From Kingdonia uniflora (taxonomy: Eukaryota; Streptophyta; Magnoliopsida; Ranunculales; Circaeasteraceae), in assembly GCA_014058105.1 (NCBI GenBank), contig JACGCM010000465.1, positions 1,054,001 through 1,118,000 of the forward strand: a stretch of DNA of 64,000 nucleotides, read 5' to 3'. Below, in pieces: positions 12,556 to 22,128 of this stretch. The position numbers and the translations under genes were made by a program. The notes below the pieces were generated by a model. The model was not told the DNA's origin. It was given only the letters and a program-made list of their open reading frames with translations, and did no database searches. Each line of letters starts with the position of its first letter. Within the stretch, counting starts at the first letter, position 1.

Positions 12556-12846
12556 TTCGTCTCCAACTTTAATATTTCCTTTTAGTTGTTAGTTATTTCC
12601 TTAGTAGCTATTATGTAGAGGACATGACTCCGATACACCCGAGAAGGAAATAAGGTTTTGTAATTGTTGTTGATAAATGAATGAAATGAAGTTTACAATA
12701 GCCCTTTGTACAGTGTTTGTGTTGCCTTGATTTTATGTGATATTGTGTTGAAAAGACGATTGAAAGAGATAAATAATTAGGCCTACTTGACGCACGTGCC
12801 TTGAGCGTCACACGTACCAAGCTTGAGTTTAAGTTGGTCCGTGCCA
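12556..12846 (+). repeat. Truncated 5' LTR of the gypsy element
   Basis: Aligns from CTTCGTCTCCAACTTT to the terminal GTGCCA with the last about 290 bases of the LTR at 17645-18078. The first about 145 bases are missing. A repeated 21-base segment (12452 and 12536) sits at the broken edge. Confidence 0.85.
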
Positions 12847-12848
12847 GT

Positions 12849-12860
12849 TGGTGTCAGAGC
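12849..12860 (+). other. Primer-binding site of the gypsy element
   Basis: TGGTGTCAGAGC, two bases after the LTR, matches the initiator tRNA-Met site with one change from TGGTATCAGAGC. Confidence 0.75.
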
Positions 12861-12897
12861 TATGTTTTAGTAGGAAAGCGATCTTGTTGCTACGGCA

Positions 12898-14120
12898 GTG
12901 GGTTCCAATGTTCTTGACCCTGCCCCTACCCCTCAGATGGTAGGACCACCCGTCAATCCCTGGCCGAACATCCGAACGTGGTTGGACCAATTAGTGCATA
13001 AGATACAAGCTCTAGGTGGGATTACCGATCAAGTAACGACTTTGGAAGAACGATTGGATGGGTTTACAGATGATCAGGCCCATATGGGCGAACGTCTCGT
13101 TACGCTAGAAATAGTTAAAGGGAATATGGCTATACTTCTGAATCAGGTGGCTGAACTATCTTCAAAGGTGAATCTTCTAGTGAAGGTTGTTGGGACTAGT
13201 AAACCAACACCTTTGGGTAGTGGTATAGAACTGCCCAGAATCAAGGTCCCCGAACTCAAGGCGTACGAGAGGGCGAGAGACACAAAGGAGGTGGAGAACT
13301 TCCACTTTGATATAGAAACGTACTTTAATGTAGTCAGAACTGAGATCGAAGGTACGAAGGTGTCGATGGCAACCATGTACCTCGCAAGTGACGCTAAACT
13401 ATGGTAGCGCACCAAGTATGTCGAGATCCAGAGCAATCACGATACTATTAGCACATGGGATGACTTGAAGAGAGAGTTGAAGAATCAGTTCCTACTCGAG
13501 AATGTTGAGTTTATTGCTCAGAGGAGTTTAAGTCAACTAAAGCAGACAGGAAACATCCGTGAGTATGTGTAGTGGTTCTCAGCCCTAATATTGGATATCC
13601 GCGACATGTCTGAAAAGGATAAGTTTTTTAGTTTCTTGGAAGGCTTGAAACCATGGTTCTAAAATTAACTGCAAAGGTAACGGGTTCAAGATTTGGCATC
13701 CGCAATGGCCTCCGTTGAGCGTATCAACGACTACACTCCTATGCAGGGTGAGCGTCGACTAACTCAGTCTTAGTCTAATTCCCAGTCGTAGCAGAGAACG
13801 GGATCCTCCTATAATTACAATAAGGGCATGAATGGGGGATACCGTACTAGAAGTGGGGGAGACCAAGGTCAAGGCCAAGGCCATGTCCAGGGCAAAAGTG
13901 GCGGAGCGAGTACGGGCGGTGCCTCGAGTTCCACTCCCAGGAGAGAGTACCACAGGGCGTGTAACAGTGGTGATGCTATCTTCTTGTCCAAGTTTCAAGG
14001 ACGTCCAGGGAACTTGAAGTATTTTTATTGTGGAGGGAATCACAAATCTTATCAATGTCCTCAAAAGACAGCCTTGAATGCCCTAATGGCGTTGCAAGGA
14101 GACCAAGTCAATGATACTGC
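12898..14120 (+). pseudogene. gag: Gypsy gag with zinc knuckle
   Basis: The reading frame from 12898 has a coiled-coil part (QVTTLEERLDGF...LVTLEIVKGN) and then a gag core: RIKVPELKAYERARDTKEVENF, ATMYLASDAKLW, WDDLKRELKNQFL, AQRSLSQLKQTGNIREYV. A Gly-rich basic linker (13830-13930) precedes a zinc knuckle, YFYCGGNHKSYQC, which has lost its first Cys (Tyr instead). Stops fall at the W-to-R join (13405), near 13570 and near 13660-13800. The frame opens with GTG and the true start codon is unclear. Confidence 0.8.
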
Positions 14121-14149
14121 ACAAGGAAATAATAGCGGTAAAACTCACA

Positions 14150-14610
14150 TGGGTTCTCTTTACTTGCTCAATGTCGTGACCACTCAGTTGGCAGAGACTA
14201 AGCCTAAGAAGGGACTCATGTACGCGAACCTCAGTATTAATGGGCTGAGCACTTCAGCGATGGTTGATATAGGTGTTATCCATAGCTTTATCGCCATTCA
14301 AGAAGCAAATCGCTTGGGACTGCATTTGGTGAAAGATTCTAGCAGGATGAAAGTTGTCAACTCTGCCGCAATGCCAGTACATGATGTTACCAAGTTGGTT
14401 CCAGTTAAGATGGGGCAATGGAATGGGAAGGTTAACCTTCTCGCAGTGACGTTGGATGATTTCAAGATTATCTTGGGAATGGACTTTCTCCGCTACCACA
14501 AAGTAGTGTTGATGCCGTTTGTCAATTCCTTAGGGATTTTTGGCGATAATCCCTCAATCATACAGATGTCCACGCATAGAGATGAGAATAGAATCTTATC
14601 AGCTCTTTAG
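14150..14610 (+). pseudogene. pol: Gypsy aspartic protease
   Basis: Reads GLMYANLSINGLSTSAMVD then IGVIHSFI, where the family motif is D-T-G-A-T-H-S-F. The central Thr is Ile and Ala-Thr is Val-Ile. The frame continues through FKIILGMDFLRYHKVVL (the ILGMDWL block) and stops at 14608. The changed catalytic triplet suggests it is inactive. Confidence 0.8.
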
Positions 14611-14637
14611 TTTGAGAAGGGACTGAAGCGAGGGGAG

Positions 14638-16088
14638 TTGACTTACCTTGCTACCTTACAGTTAGAGCCGGATGATCAAATTCATAGTGCCATGCCAACA
14701 GAAGTCTCACGAGTACTTACTGAGTTCAAGGATGTAATACAGAAGGAAATGCCAAAGTTGTTACCTCCACGAAGGCCTATCGATCATCAGATCGAGTTAG
14801 TCCCTGGAACCAAACCTCCTGCCAAAGGACCGTATAGAATGAGTCCGCCTGAACTAGCAGAGCTTCGCAAACAAATTGATGGATTATTGGAATCGGGCTT
14901 TATTCGCCACTCAAAAGCGTCATATGGTGCCCCGGTCTTATTTCAGAAGAAGCACGATGGAAGTCTGCGATTATGTGTCGACTATCGAGCCCTGAACAAG
15001 GTAACGGTGAAGAACAAGTATCCAATATCGCTCATTGCCAACATATTTGACCAGCTTACATCCGCGAACTACATCTCTAAACTTAATTTGATATCGGGAT
15101 ACTATCAAATCAGGATTGTTGCCGGGGACTAACTGAATATGACCTGTTCCACCCGCTATGGGGAATGAAAATTTCTTGTCATGCCATTCAGCCTAACCAA
15201 CGCTCCTACAATATTTTAGACTCTTATGAATGAGCTCTTCCAAAAAATATATTGACAAGTTTTGTGGCGGTGTACTTGGATGATATTGTTATCTATAACT
15301 GCACAATAGATGAGCACCTTGAACATCTTCGCCTGGTATTCCAAGTCCTACGATAGAACCAGCTATATGTTAAGTTGGAGAAATGCTCGTTTGCCCAGGA
15401 ATAAGTTATGTTTCTTGGACATATTATTAGCAGAGGACAGATCCGCTTGGATATGGAAAAGGTCCGCGTTATTTAGGAGTGGAAAGCTCCCACGGAGGTT
15501 ACAGAAGCTCGTTCCTTTCTTGGCCTCGCGAACTACTACTGCAAGTTCATCGAAGGATATTCAAAACGCGTGGCACCCCTTACAGATCTTCTTAAGAATG
15601 ACTTATCTTGGTCATGGTCCAAGAAATGTCAAACAACATTTGACGATCTGAAGCATGCCGTAATGAGCAACCCAGTCTTAGCGTTGCCATATATTACCAA
15701 GTCGTTTGAAGTACATACCGATGTCTCTGATTATGCTATCTGTAGAGTGTTGTTACAAGATGAGCATCCGGTTGCATATGAAAATAGGAAACTGAATGAT
15801 ACAGAGAGACGATATTCATCCCTGCAGAAGGAACTCCAAGTTATTGTGCATTGTCTGCGAGTATGGCGATACTATTTATTGGGAATGAAGGTTCTGGTGA
15901 AGACCGATAATAGTACGGCAAGCCATTTCCTTATACAGAAGAAGTTGACCTCGAAGCAGGCTCGTTGGCAAGAGTTTCTAGCAAAGTTTGATTTAGATCT
16001 CGAGTACAAGCCAGAGAGGATGAATAATGTATCGAATGCGTTGAGCCGTAAAGCTAAACTAGCGACCATCTCTATAGCCGCCGAATAG
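14638..16088 (+). pseudogene. pol: Gypsy reverse transcriptase and RNase H
   Basis: RT blocks: [72 protein letters not shown], then after a stop at 15130 a shifted frame with YLDDIVIY near 15273. RNase H follows in a third frame (15570-16088): [43 protein letters not shown], ending at SNALSRKA. At least two frameshifts separate the blocks. The YLDDI catalytic pair is preserved. Confidence 0.88.
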
Positions 16089-16279
16089 TCTTATTCTCAT
16101 GTTAGCAGCACTCTCCAAGATAGGATCCGCGAAGGGTTGGCGGTGGATCCTCAGACCCAGGTCTTCATTAACTTGGTAAACATGGGAAGACCAAACGGTT
16201 ATGGGTTGAAGATGGTCTTTTATATACGAAGGTACAACAAATTTATGTTCCTCCATTCGTATGACTAACATAGGAGCTG

Positions 16280-17480
16280 ATAAAGGAGTGTCATGACACT
16301 CTTTGGGCAGGCCATCAGGGTTGGCGGAGAACACTATCCTTGTTGCACAGAGGTTACTATTGGCCTAATGACCAAAACGAAGTGATGGATTATACGCGGA
16401 CTTGTCACATTTGCTAACAAGACAAAGTTGATCAGGACTTGCAGCTTGGACAGCTTGAACCACTTCCTGTACCAACACGACCTTGGGAAAGCGTTTCTCT
16501 GGACTTTATCTCTGGGTTACCTAAGACTGAAAGATATGGTTCCATTTTTGTGATCATTGACAGATTTTCTAAGTATGCAACGTTCATTCCAGCCCCAATT
16601 ATTTGCCCGGCAGATGAAACAACACGTCTCTTTGTGAAGCACATTATCAAATACTGGGGAATGCTATAGGACATTGTCAGCGATAGAGATCCGAGATTCA
16701 CTGGGAAGTTTTGGAAGGAAGTGTTCAAATTACTGGGATCCACTCTTAACTTCTCAACAAGCAACCACCCACAATCAGATGGTCAGACCGAATGCTTCAG
16801 AGCCATGTTGGAAGAGTATCTCCGGCACTTCGTCAGGGCGAACAAGAAGAACTGGGCCGAATTCTTGAATGTAGCACAGCTTTGCTTTAATCTGCAGAAG
16901 AGTTCATCAATAAATATGAGTCCCTCTGAGATACTATTGGGACAACAGCCTATTACACCGCACATGGTGGTCTCCGATTATAAAGGAAATGTTCCGAAAA
17001 CCTACCAGTTTGCAAAGGAATGGCAGAAAAATACTGATATTGCTCGGGCCTATTTGGAAAAAGCGTCCGCCTGAATGAAAAAATGGGCAGATCATAAGAG
17101 ACGGCCAGATCATTTTCAAATTGGAGACCTTGTTCTAATCAAGACCTTCCACCTCCAACACCGAAGCGACAAAGCACACAAAGGCCTGGTACCCAAGTAT
17201 ATAGGTCCGATGTCGATCATTGGCAAAGTTGAAAAGGTTTTCTACAAGCTTCAACTCCCACCCCATCTTCGCTTCACCCATCCAGTGTTCCCAGCGCCCT
17301 AAAGCCTTACCACGAAGATAAGGAAGATCCAAGCTGAACTACCGTCAGACCTCAGGTTCCCTCAAGCCAGTCAACCCAGACCAAGTTCTAGAGAGAGTTC
17401 TTGCTCACAGAGTGACCTATGTTGACACGAACACCAAGGAGGAAGTCTACGAGTACCTAGTGAAATAGAAGGATCTGCCA
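16280..17480 (+). pseudogene. pol: Gypsy integrase with chromodomain remnant
   Basis: The zinc part reads HDTLWAGHQG and TRTCHIC. The catalytic core follows with Asp in SLDFISGLP, Asp in VSDRDPRF and Glu in QTECFRAMLEEYL, so the D-D-E residues remain. The C-terminal GPY-like part is near KGLVPKYIGPMSIIGKV. A chromodomain-like tail (TYVDTNTKEEVYEYLVK, stop, KDLP) has a stop where Trp is expected. Stops also fall at 16669 and 17072. In chromoviruses this tail steers integration to silent chromatin. Confidence 0.85.
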
Positions 17481-17638
17481 TAAACAAAAGCTAGCTGAGA
17501 GCACCAAGATTCTCATCCCCTACTGGTCCGACTCAAGAAGATTGAGGCCAAGCAGAAGAGGAAAGAAAAGAGGCAGATGTGGAAGACGAAGAAGAAGAAG
17601 GAGAAACAGTCGACAAGGGCGTCTCCAAGCTGAGTGGG

Positions 17639-17682
17639 AGAGAATGTGACGTCTCAGCGGAGAGAATGTGACGTCTCAGCGG
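17639..17682 (+). repeat. 22-bp tandem duplication across the polypurine tract / LTR start
   Basis: A 22-base unit, AGAGAATGTGACGTCTCAG plus CGG, occurs twice in a row (17639-17660 and 17661-17682). The first copy includes the polypurine tract end and the TGTGACGTC start of the 3' LTR. Confidence 0.92.
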
Positions 17683-18078
17683 ATTGAGCCCATATTTTGT
17701 AAATAGTAACTTTAGGATGTAATAAAACCATGTATAAAGTTTCGTTTATTTTTATAAAGTTTAGGTTGGCCAAAAGGGGGAATACGCTTCGTCTCCAACT
17801 TTGATGTTTTATTTTAGTTGTTAGTTATTTCCTTAATAGATATTAAGTAGAGGACATGACTCCGATACACCCGAGAAGGAAATAAAGTTTTGTAATTGTT
17901 GTTGATAAATGAATGAAATGAAGTGTTCATTGACCCTTTGTACAATGTTTGTGTTGCCTTGATCTTATGTGATATTGTGTTGAAAAGACGATTGAAAGAG
18001 ACGAATAATTAAACTTACTTAAGGCACGTGCCTTGAGTGCCGCACGTACCAAGCTTGGGTTTAAGTTGGTTTGTATCA
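17645..18078 (+). repeat. 3' LTR of the gypsy element
   Basis: Begins TGTGACGTCTCAGCGG after a purine-rich tract and ends TTTGTATCA. The last about 290 bases match 12556-12846. It includes AATAAAG-type signals and a GGCACGTGCC palindrome near 18022. Confidence 0.85.
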
Positions 18079-19129
18079 CTGATAGTGAGTTCCACATTCA
18101 GGCAAGACCAATGGCTAGTCAACTTAAGTTGTTCATTCTAAAGAAGAGGAGTATTAAGATTGACCTCAGCTCCTCTAACCTTTGCAGCAATCATATCAGA
18201 AATCTGGGTATATTGTTAAGTAACCTCTAACCCTAATAATGCTTCCTGCAGAATAACCACGCATTACACTATCTGTAACCCAAAAGAACTGTACTTCTGG
18301 GAATTAATAGCCACTTTTACCATGTTAAGTTAAGAACAAAGGACCCACATAGCAGCACTTGATACCTTTTTACCTCATACTTGCTCAATGAGCTTGTGCA
18401 AGGTTGGATGCTCAGACCAAACTTTGCATAACCTAAAGTGTATGTTCATAGGCTTGGGAATAGAGGTGTCCCAGCTAGACATAATTGAGTGGTCTGAATT
18501 TGTTATTGGCAGCACCCTGGACTTTCAATTGAGAAATTATGAGACCACATCTCATTGTGCAGCACTCTATGAAGCAGAAAAATAATTGTCTCCGCCAAGT
18601 TAACCATTACACCTGTAAACCCAATATATCAATTTCCTTCAGACATTAAGAAAGTTTTGAAAGTCAGTGATAGAGGTTAGAGACCGGGGCCTACCTCCAA
18701 GCTTTTTTAATGTTAGACAATATAGTGTTTAAATCACCATGAATTGACCATGAAACATTCTATCTCCTTCGCTGCTTTAATTTTACCCACAAGGCTCTTC
18801 TGTCCAGAATGTTGCAGCCAGCATTCACCCAGGAGATTAGCATATCATTAATATATATAGTAGATGAAGATAATACCACATGAGGTTCAGGGCTATTATG
18901 TTTCGAGAATACCCAAAGATTAGAAATAGAGTCCTCCTGCCCATTTGAGATAGGAATAGGACAATACTCCCTAAGATTAAGTTTGTAAATACAAGTTGGA
19001 GTACGGAAATTTTTTGGTTCAGCTACGCAAATGAAATCAGGCTTCAAGATAGTAGCCATGATTCTTAAATAATTAAACTTGAGTTCTGATATAACCAACC
19101 CCCCTCACATTCCAACAAAAAGTCTTCAT
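18079..19129 (-). pseudogene. LINE D ORF2 start: apurinic endonuclease domain
   Basis: ATG at 19129 (minus) opens MKTFCWNVRGVG, the standard LINE endonuclease start. After a frameshift it continues NYLRIMATILKPDFICVAEPK. Then follow ISNLWVFSKHNSPEP, HGDLNTIL, a GGRPRSL block, TNSDHSIMSSW (the SDH motif), and a linker (KPMNIHFRLCKVWSEHPTL). Several stops are present. The fragment ends at the gypsy LTR, and the RT part resumes at 12540. Confidence 0.78.
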
Positions 19130-19665
19130 TTGGAAACTTGAGTGTTTATATTGCTTGTAGACTTAGCTGTGGGCACAGGATTAGTAGAATCAAAAAAAAT
19201 AAAATTGACAGTTGTTTTTCTTCTTATGTAAAATGAAATCGCCTTGCCCATCATTAGAAGTGTCTGCTTGCCCAATCTTAGAATTTTCAGTCTAATCTTT
19301 AGAAGCATCTACCTGCACCCCATGATCAATTGTTATATCCTCACCATCAAATAAATCAGAGTAACCATCATCATAGGCTTTAGATATATTATCCTCATTC
19401 TTAGTGTCTCCCCTGTTATTTGTTTGTAAGAAGCCCATCCAGTAAAGTCCAGGCCTTTATCGCAGTTGTAATCTTCATCCTCCTTCTGTACTGGTTTAAG
19501 CGATTACTAGGCTGGTACTGCACTTCAGCTAGGACGGCACTTTATGTAGTATCCAATGGAACAACGATTGGATTTGAAGAAGTACCAACTGGCCACCAGA
19601 ACAAGTTTTCATTGAAGTTAATGACAAATATAGCATAACAGTTGGGAGTGGAATACAATTGGGTA
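19130..19665 (-). pseudogene. Probable C-terminal ORF1 region of LINE D
   Basis: Directly upstream of the ORF2 start the minus strand has broken charged reading frames (a DTKNEDNISKAYDDGYSDLFDGED-like stretch near 19360-19410 and a basic RRKTTVNF peptide near 19200). This suits the tail of a LINE ORF1. No zinc knuckle can be read with confidence, so the call rests mainly on position. Confidence 0.35.
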
Positions 19666-20280
19666 CATGTTGTAAAGTATTTGGTCAATCCCCTTCCAAC
19701 CTCATAGCCGTTAATCATTTAAGGCAATTTTCTGGAAATCTCACAGTTCTCTTCATAGGCCATGAACCTTCACCAATCTCAACACCGAGTACATTGGAAA
19801 CCGCATTAATGCTTTAAGTGCTACTAATAATGTGGATCTTATATTGAGAGAGCTCAAGGTCTGATTGATAAACGCCAAAAATCGGGAACTCCAAATCCAT
19901 CTCTCATGGACCTTTTCAAGATGGGAATCGATTTCACAAAAAGCTATGGATTTGGCAAAAATTTGATGAACAACTTTCAGCTAGTTCAAAAACTAGTAAT
20001 CCAACACAAAGATACTCTACCTTTAGGGATGAGTAGAGAGAGAAAGCTCTTGAATCTCAGGTTGAGAGGCCTGCTGCGTTTAAACATGTGTCTGATCACA
20101 ACCCCACTCTCAACGATATGTTTGAATCTCCTGGAAAAGAGTAATGATGAATTGGGTGCTTACAACCAAAACAATCAGGACAAGAGGGTTGTCCCGAGGA
20201 AGATCAAATACCCAGCTGAAACCTGCAATTTTGATTCTTGTGGTATGGAATGTGAGAACAAAGATAACCATGAGGGATCA
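19666..20280. other. Unassigned sequence upstream of LINE A ORF1
   Basis: One plus reading frame (19906-20286) is open for 126 codons without a recognised motif. It may be the 5' leader of LINE A. The GTACATGTTG near 19660 resembles GTACATGATTG after the LINE A poly(A) at 42871, so the LINE A 5' end may lie near 19665, but this match is imperfect. Confidence 0.4.
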
Positions 20281-21475
20281 TTTTAAACATAATCCCTCTT
20301 CTAAACATTCATGGTGGAGTATTGGCAGGCAACACTCAATCTGATGGAGCTGGTAATGGTGAAAACAGTCCAGTAATTGAATGCAATAGAGCAGAGATCA
20401 TGCAAGAGACTACAGATAAAGGGAAACTAGCTCATGTTCTTGCTCTCCCAGCCTACTCCCATTAAAAGTTGGGCTTCTAGCATAGGTAAGAGGAAAAATC
20501 GGATTGACCTACACTAAACCTGATTTGGTTAATGGGAAAACGGTTATTAAATTAAGAGAAGATAAATTCACAGACAACATTAAAAGGCTAGCTAGCCGAG
20601 TGGTGGTTGTGACCCTCTACCAAAAGAGGAGTTGTGGGTTCGAAACCCCATTGAGTTGGAAAACTCATAGTTACGTATCCCTACATAAAATCGGAGCTTT
20701 GTGGTTAAAAGATTAACTTTTGTGAAAGAAACTTTGACAAAAACTCTGGGATTTGAAAGGAGTATAAAAGGTATTAACATGTTCTTTTTCAAATTTTTGA
20801 GGATAGGGAGAAAGTTCTTTTGTTGGGACCCCAACATATTGCTAGTATAGTTTTTCTAATAAGAGAATGGATGCTTTTATTGAAATGGAACCAAATTAGC
20901 TTTAGCTCTATACCTATTTGGGTCATTATTATAAATATTCCTCATCATATGAGATCCACAGATGGACTTGCTAGAATTGCAAGTGGGGTAGGAATACCAT
21001 TGCATCTGGATAAGTACACAGAAGACAACATTAACACTTCTTCTTTCGCTAGAATATGCATTGAGATGGAGGCAACAAGTGAGTGGCCTAGTGAACTCTC
21101 AATTCTGTATGGGGAGAATGGGGAAGCCAAAGTATCACTAGAATATCCTTAGATTCCCATATGTTGTAAGCACTGCTCAATCTTTGGGGACACAGATAAT
21201 ACTTGTGAGAATGTCACAAAAGAAAACAACACAACTCATGAACAGCAACAACAACAGAAGCAAGGTTTAACAAAAACTAATCTAGTTGAGGGTTGGGAAA
21301 CAGTGAGAAGAAAGAATTTAGCAAAAGGAGCTAGAACTAGTAAAACCGATGGGAAGAGATTTGAAGCTTTTGGGGAGTCTGATATTGATGTTGGTGTTCA
21401 AGTCTTGGAAACTAAATTGGGGGAAAAAGATCTCTTGAAGTTGGTGAAGCCTTAAAGATAGGAGGTCAAGGGAAT
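20281..21475 (+). pseudogene. LINE A ORF1 (DUF4283 domain and zinc knuckle)
   Basis: In broken frames: GNGENSPVIECNRAEIMQE, then TYTKPDLVNGKTVIKLREDKF, a DUF4283-type RNA-binding fold (FFFKFLRI, IREWMLLLKWNQISFSSIPIWV, DGLARIASGVGIPLHLD, SFARICIEMEA), then VSLEYP and a zinc knuckle CKHCSIFGDTDNTC in which the expected His is Asp. A basic tail follows (WETVRRKNLAKGARTSKTDG). A tRNA-like insert at 20586-20655 breaks the fold. ORF1 proteins coat LINE RNA. Several stops make it inactive. Confidence 0.75.
20586..20655 (+). repeat. tRNA-like / SINE-head sequence inside LINE A ORF1
   Basis: TAGCCGAGTGGTGG resembles a tRNA A box and GGGTTCGAAACCC a B box, about 40 bases apart, with a possible anticodon-arm hairpin (CCTCT...AGAGG) between. 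It interrupts the DUF4283 reading frame. The ends are unclear, and arms are too mismatched for a working tRNA. Confidence 0.4.
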
Positions 21476-22069
21476 GTTAACAAGAATAACAAACAAGATA
21501 AGAACAAGAGTATGCATGGAATACAGAATGGTCAGCAGAAACCTAAGAGAAAAGAAACTACAAACAAGACTAATACTCCAAACCTGTTGAAGGAAAGTGA
21601 GAAAAATGGCCAAGGCAAGAAGAATAAAGCAAAAACCACAGAGAAGGCTCCCTACTACAAGGATAAGCCCTCAAAAGAAAAATATCTTATGACTGATGCA
21701 GCCACAAAAATTAGGCAGAACCTGATCAACAAAAGGGAGGGCAATACCACAAAAACAAGGAGGTTTTAATGTGTGCACTCCATCATTACTTTGAAGGGAG
21801 TAAGAATGTGTTTGAGCCAGAAAAAATCTACCCAAAAAAGATGTCAATTTCCAGATTCAGAGAGGGAGTCACTTCTTTTTTTTATTGTTTACTTGGCAGG
21901 TGCTATAATGGAGCAGAAGATCCTGCATGGGTATCCCCCCAGGATTATATATCAATCTAGTAGATGTGAAGGAGTGCATAGTGTTCCTGTCGTAGTTGAT
22001 TATATTATAAATTATATGATATTGCTTGTCTATTGTCTTATGTACTTTATGCACTGTGATTATGACACA
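21476..22069 (+). pseudogene. LINE A ORF1 basic tail
   Basis: A Lys-rich, low-complexity reading frame (21512-21769, with KPKRKETTNKTNTPN and KKNKAKTTEKAPYYKDKP) continues ORF1 after a stop. Basic tails of this kind are usual downstream of the zinc knuckle. The remainder to 22069 is AT-rich spacer ending at the LINE B target site. Confidence 0.6.
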
Positions 22070-22087
22070 GGATACTACAAAATCCAT
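22070..22087. repeat. Target-site duplication of LINE B, left copy
   Basis: GGATACTACAAAATCCAT, identical over 18 bases to 29289-29306. The two copies flank LINE B exactly. Confidence 0.95.
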
Positions 22088-22128
22088 TTTATTTTATTTT
22101 TAACAAAGGAGGATATAATAAAAATAGC

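Larger units (their letters stand above)
12556..18078 (+). mobile_element. Ty3/gypsy chromovirus-type retrotransposon, decayed
   Basis: Parts in order: truncated 5' LTR, primer-binding site, gag with zinc knuckle, protease, RT, RNase H, integrase, chromodomain remnant, polypurine tract, 3' LTR. RT before integrase is gypsy order, and the C-terminal chromodomain (EYLVK-stop-KDLP) puts it among chromoviruses. The LTR copies differ at about one base in ten by eye, so it is not a recent insertion. It splits LINE D, and about 600 bases of LINE D seem lost at its left end. Confidence 0.9.

Noticed and set aside
20586..20655. A functional tRNA gene
   Set aside because: Arms are mismatched, the acceptor stem does not close and it interrupts a LINE ORF. 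A SINE-like relic is more likely.
20592..20837. Minus-strand frame over the DUF4283 region of LINE A
   Set aside because: No motif on minus. The plus strand explains the sequence.
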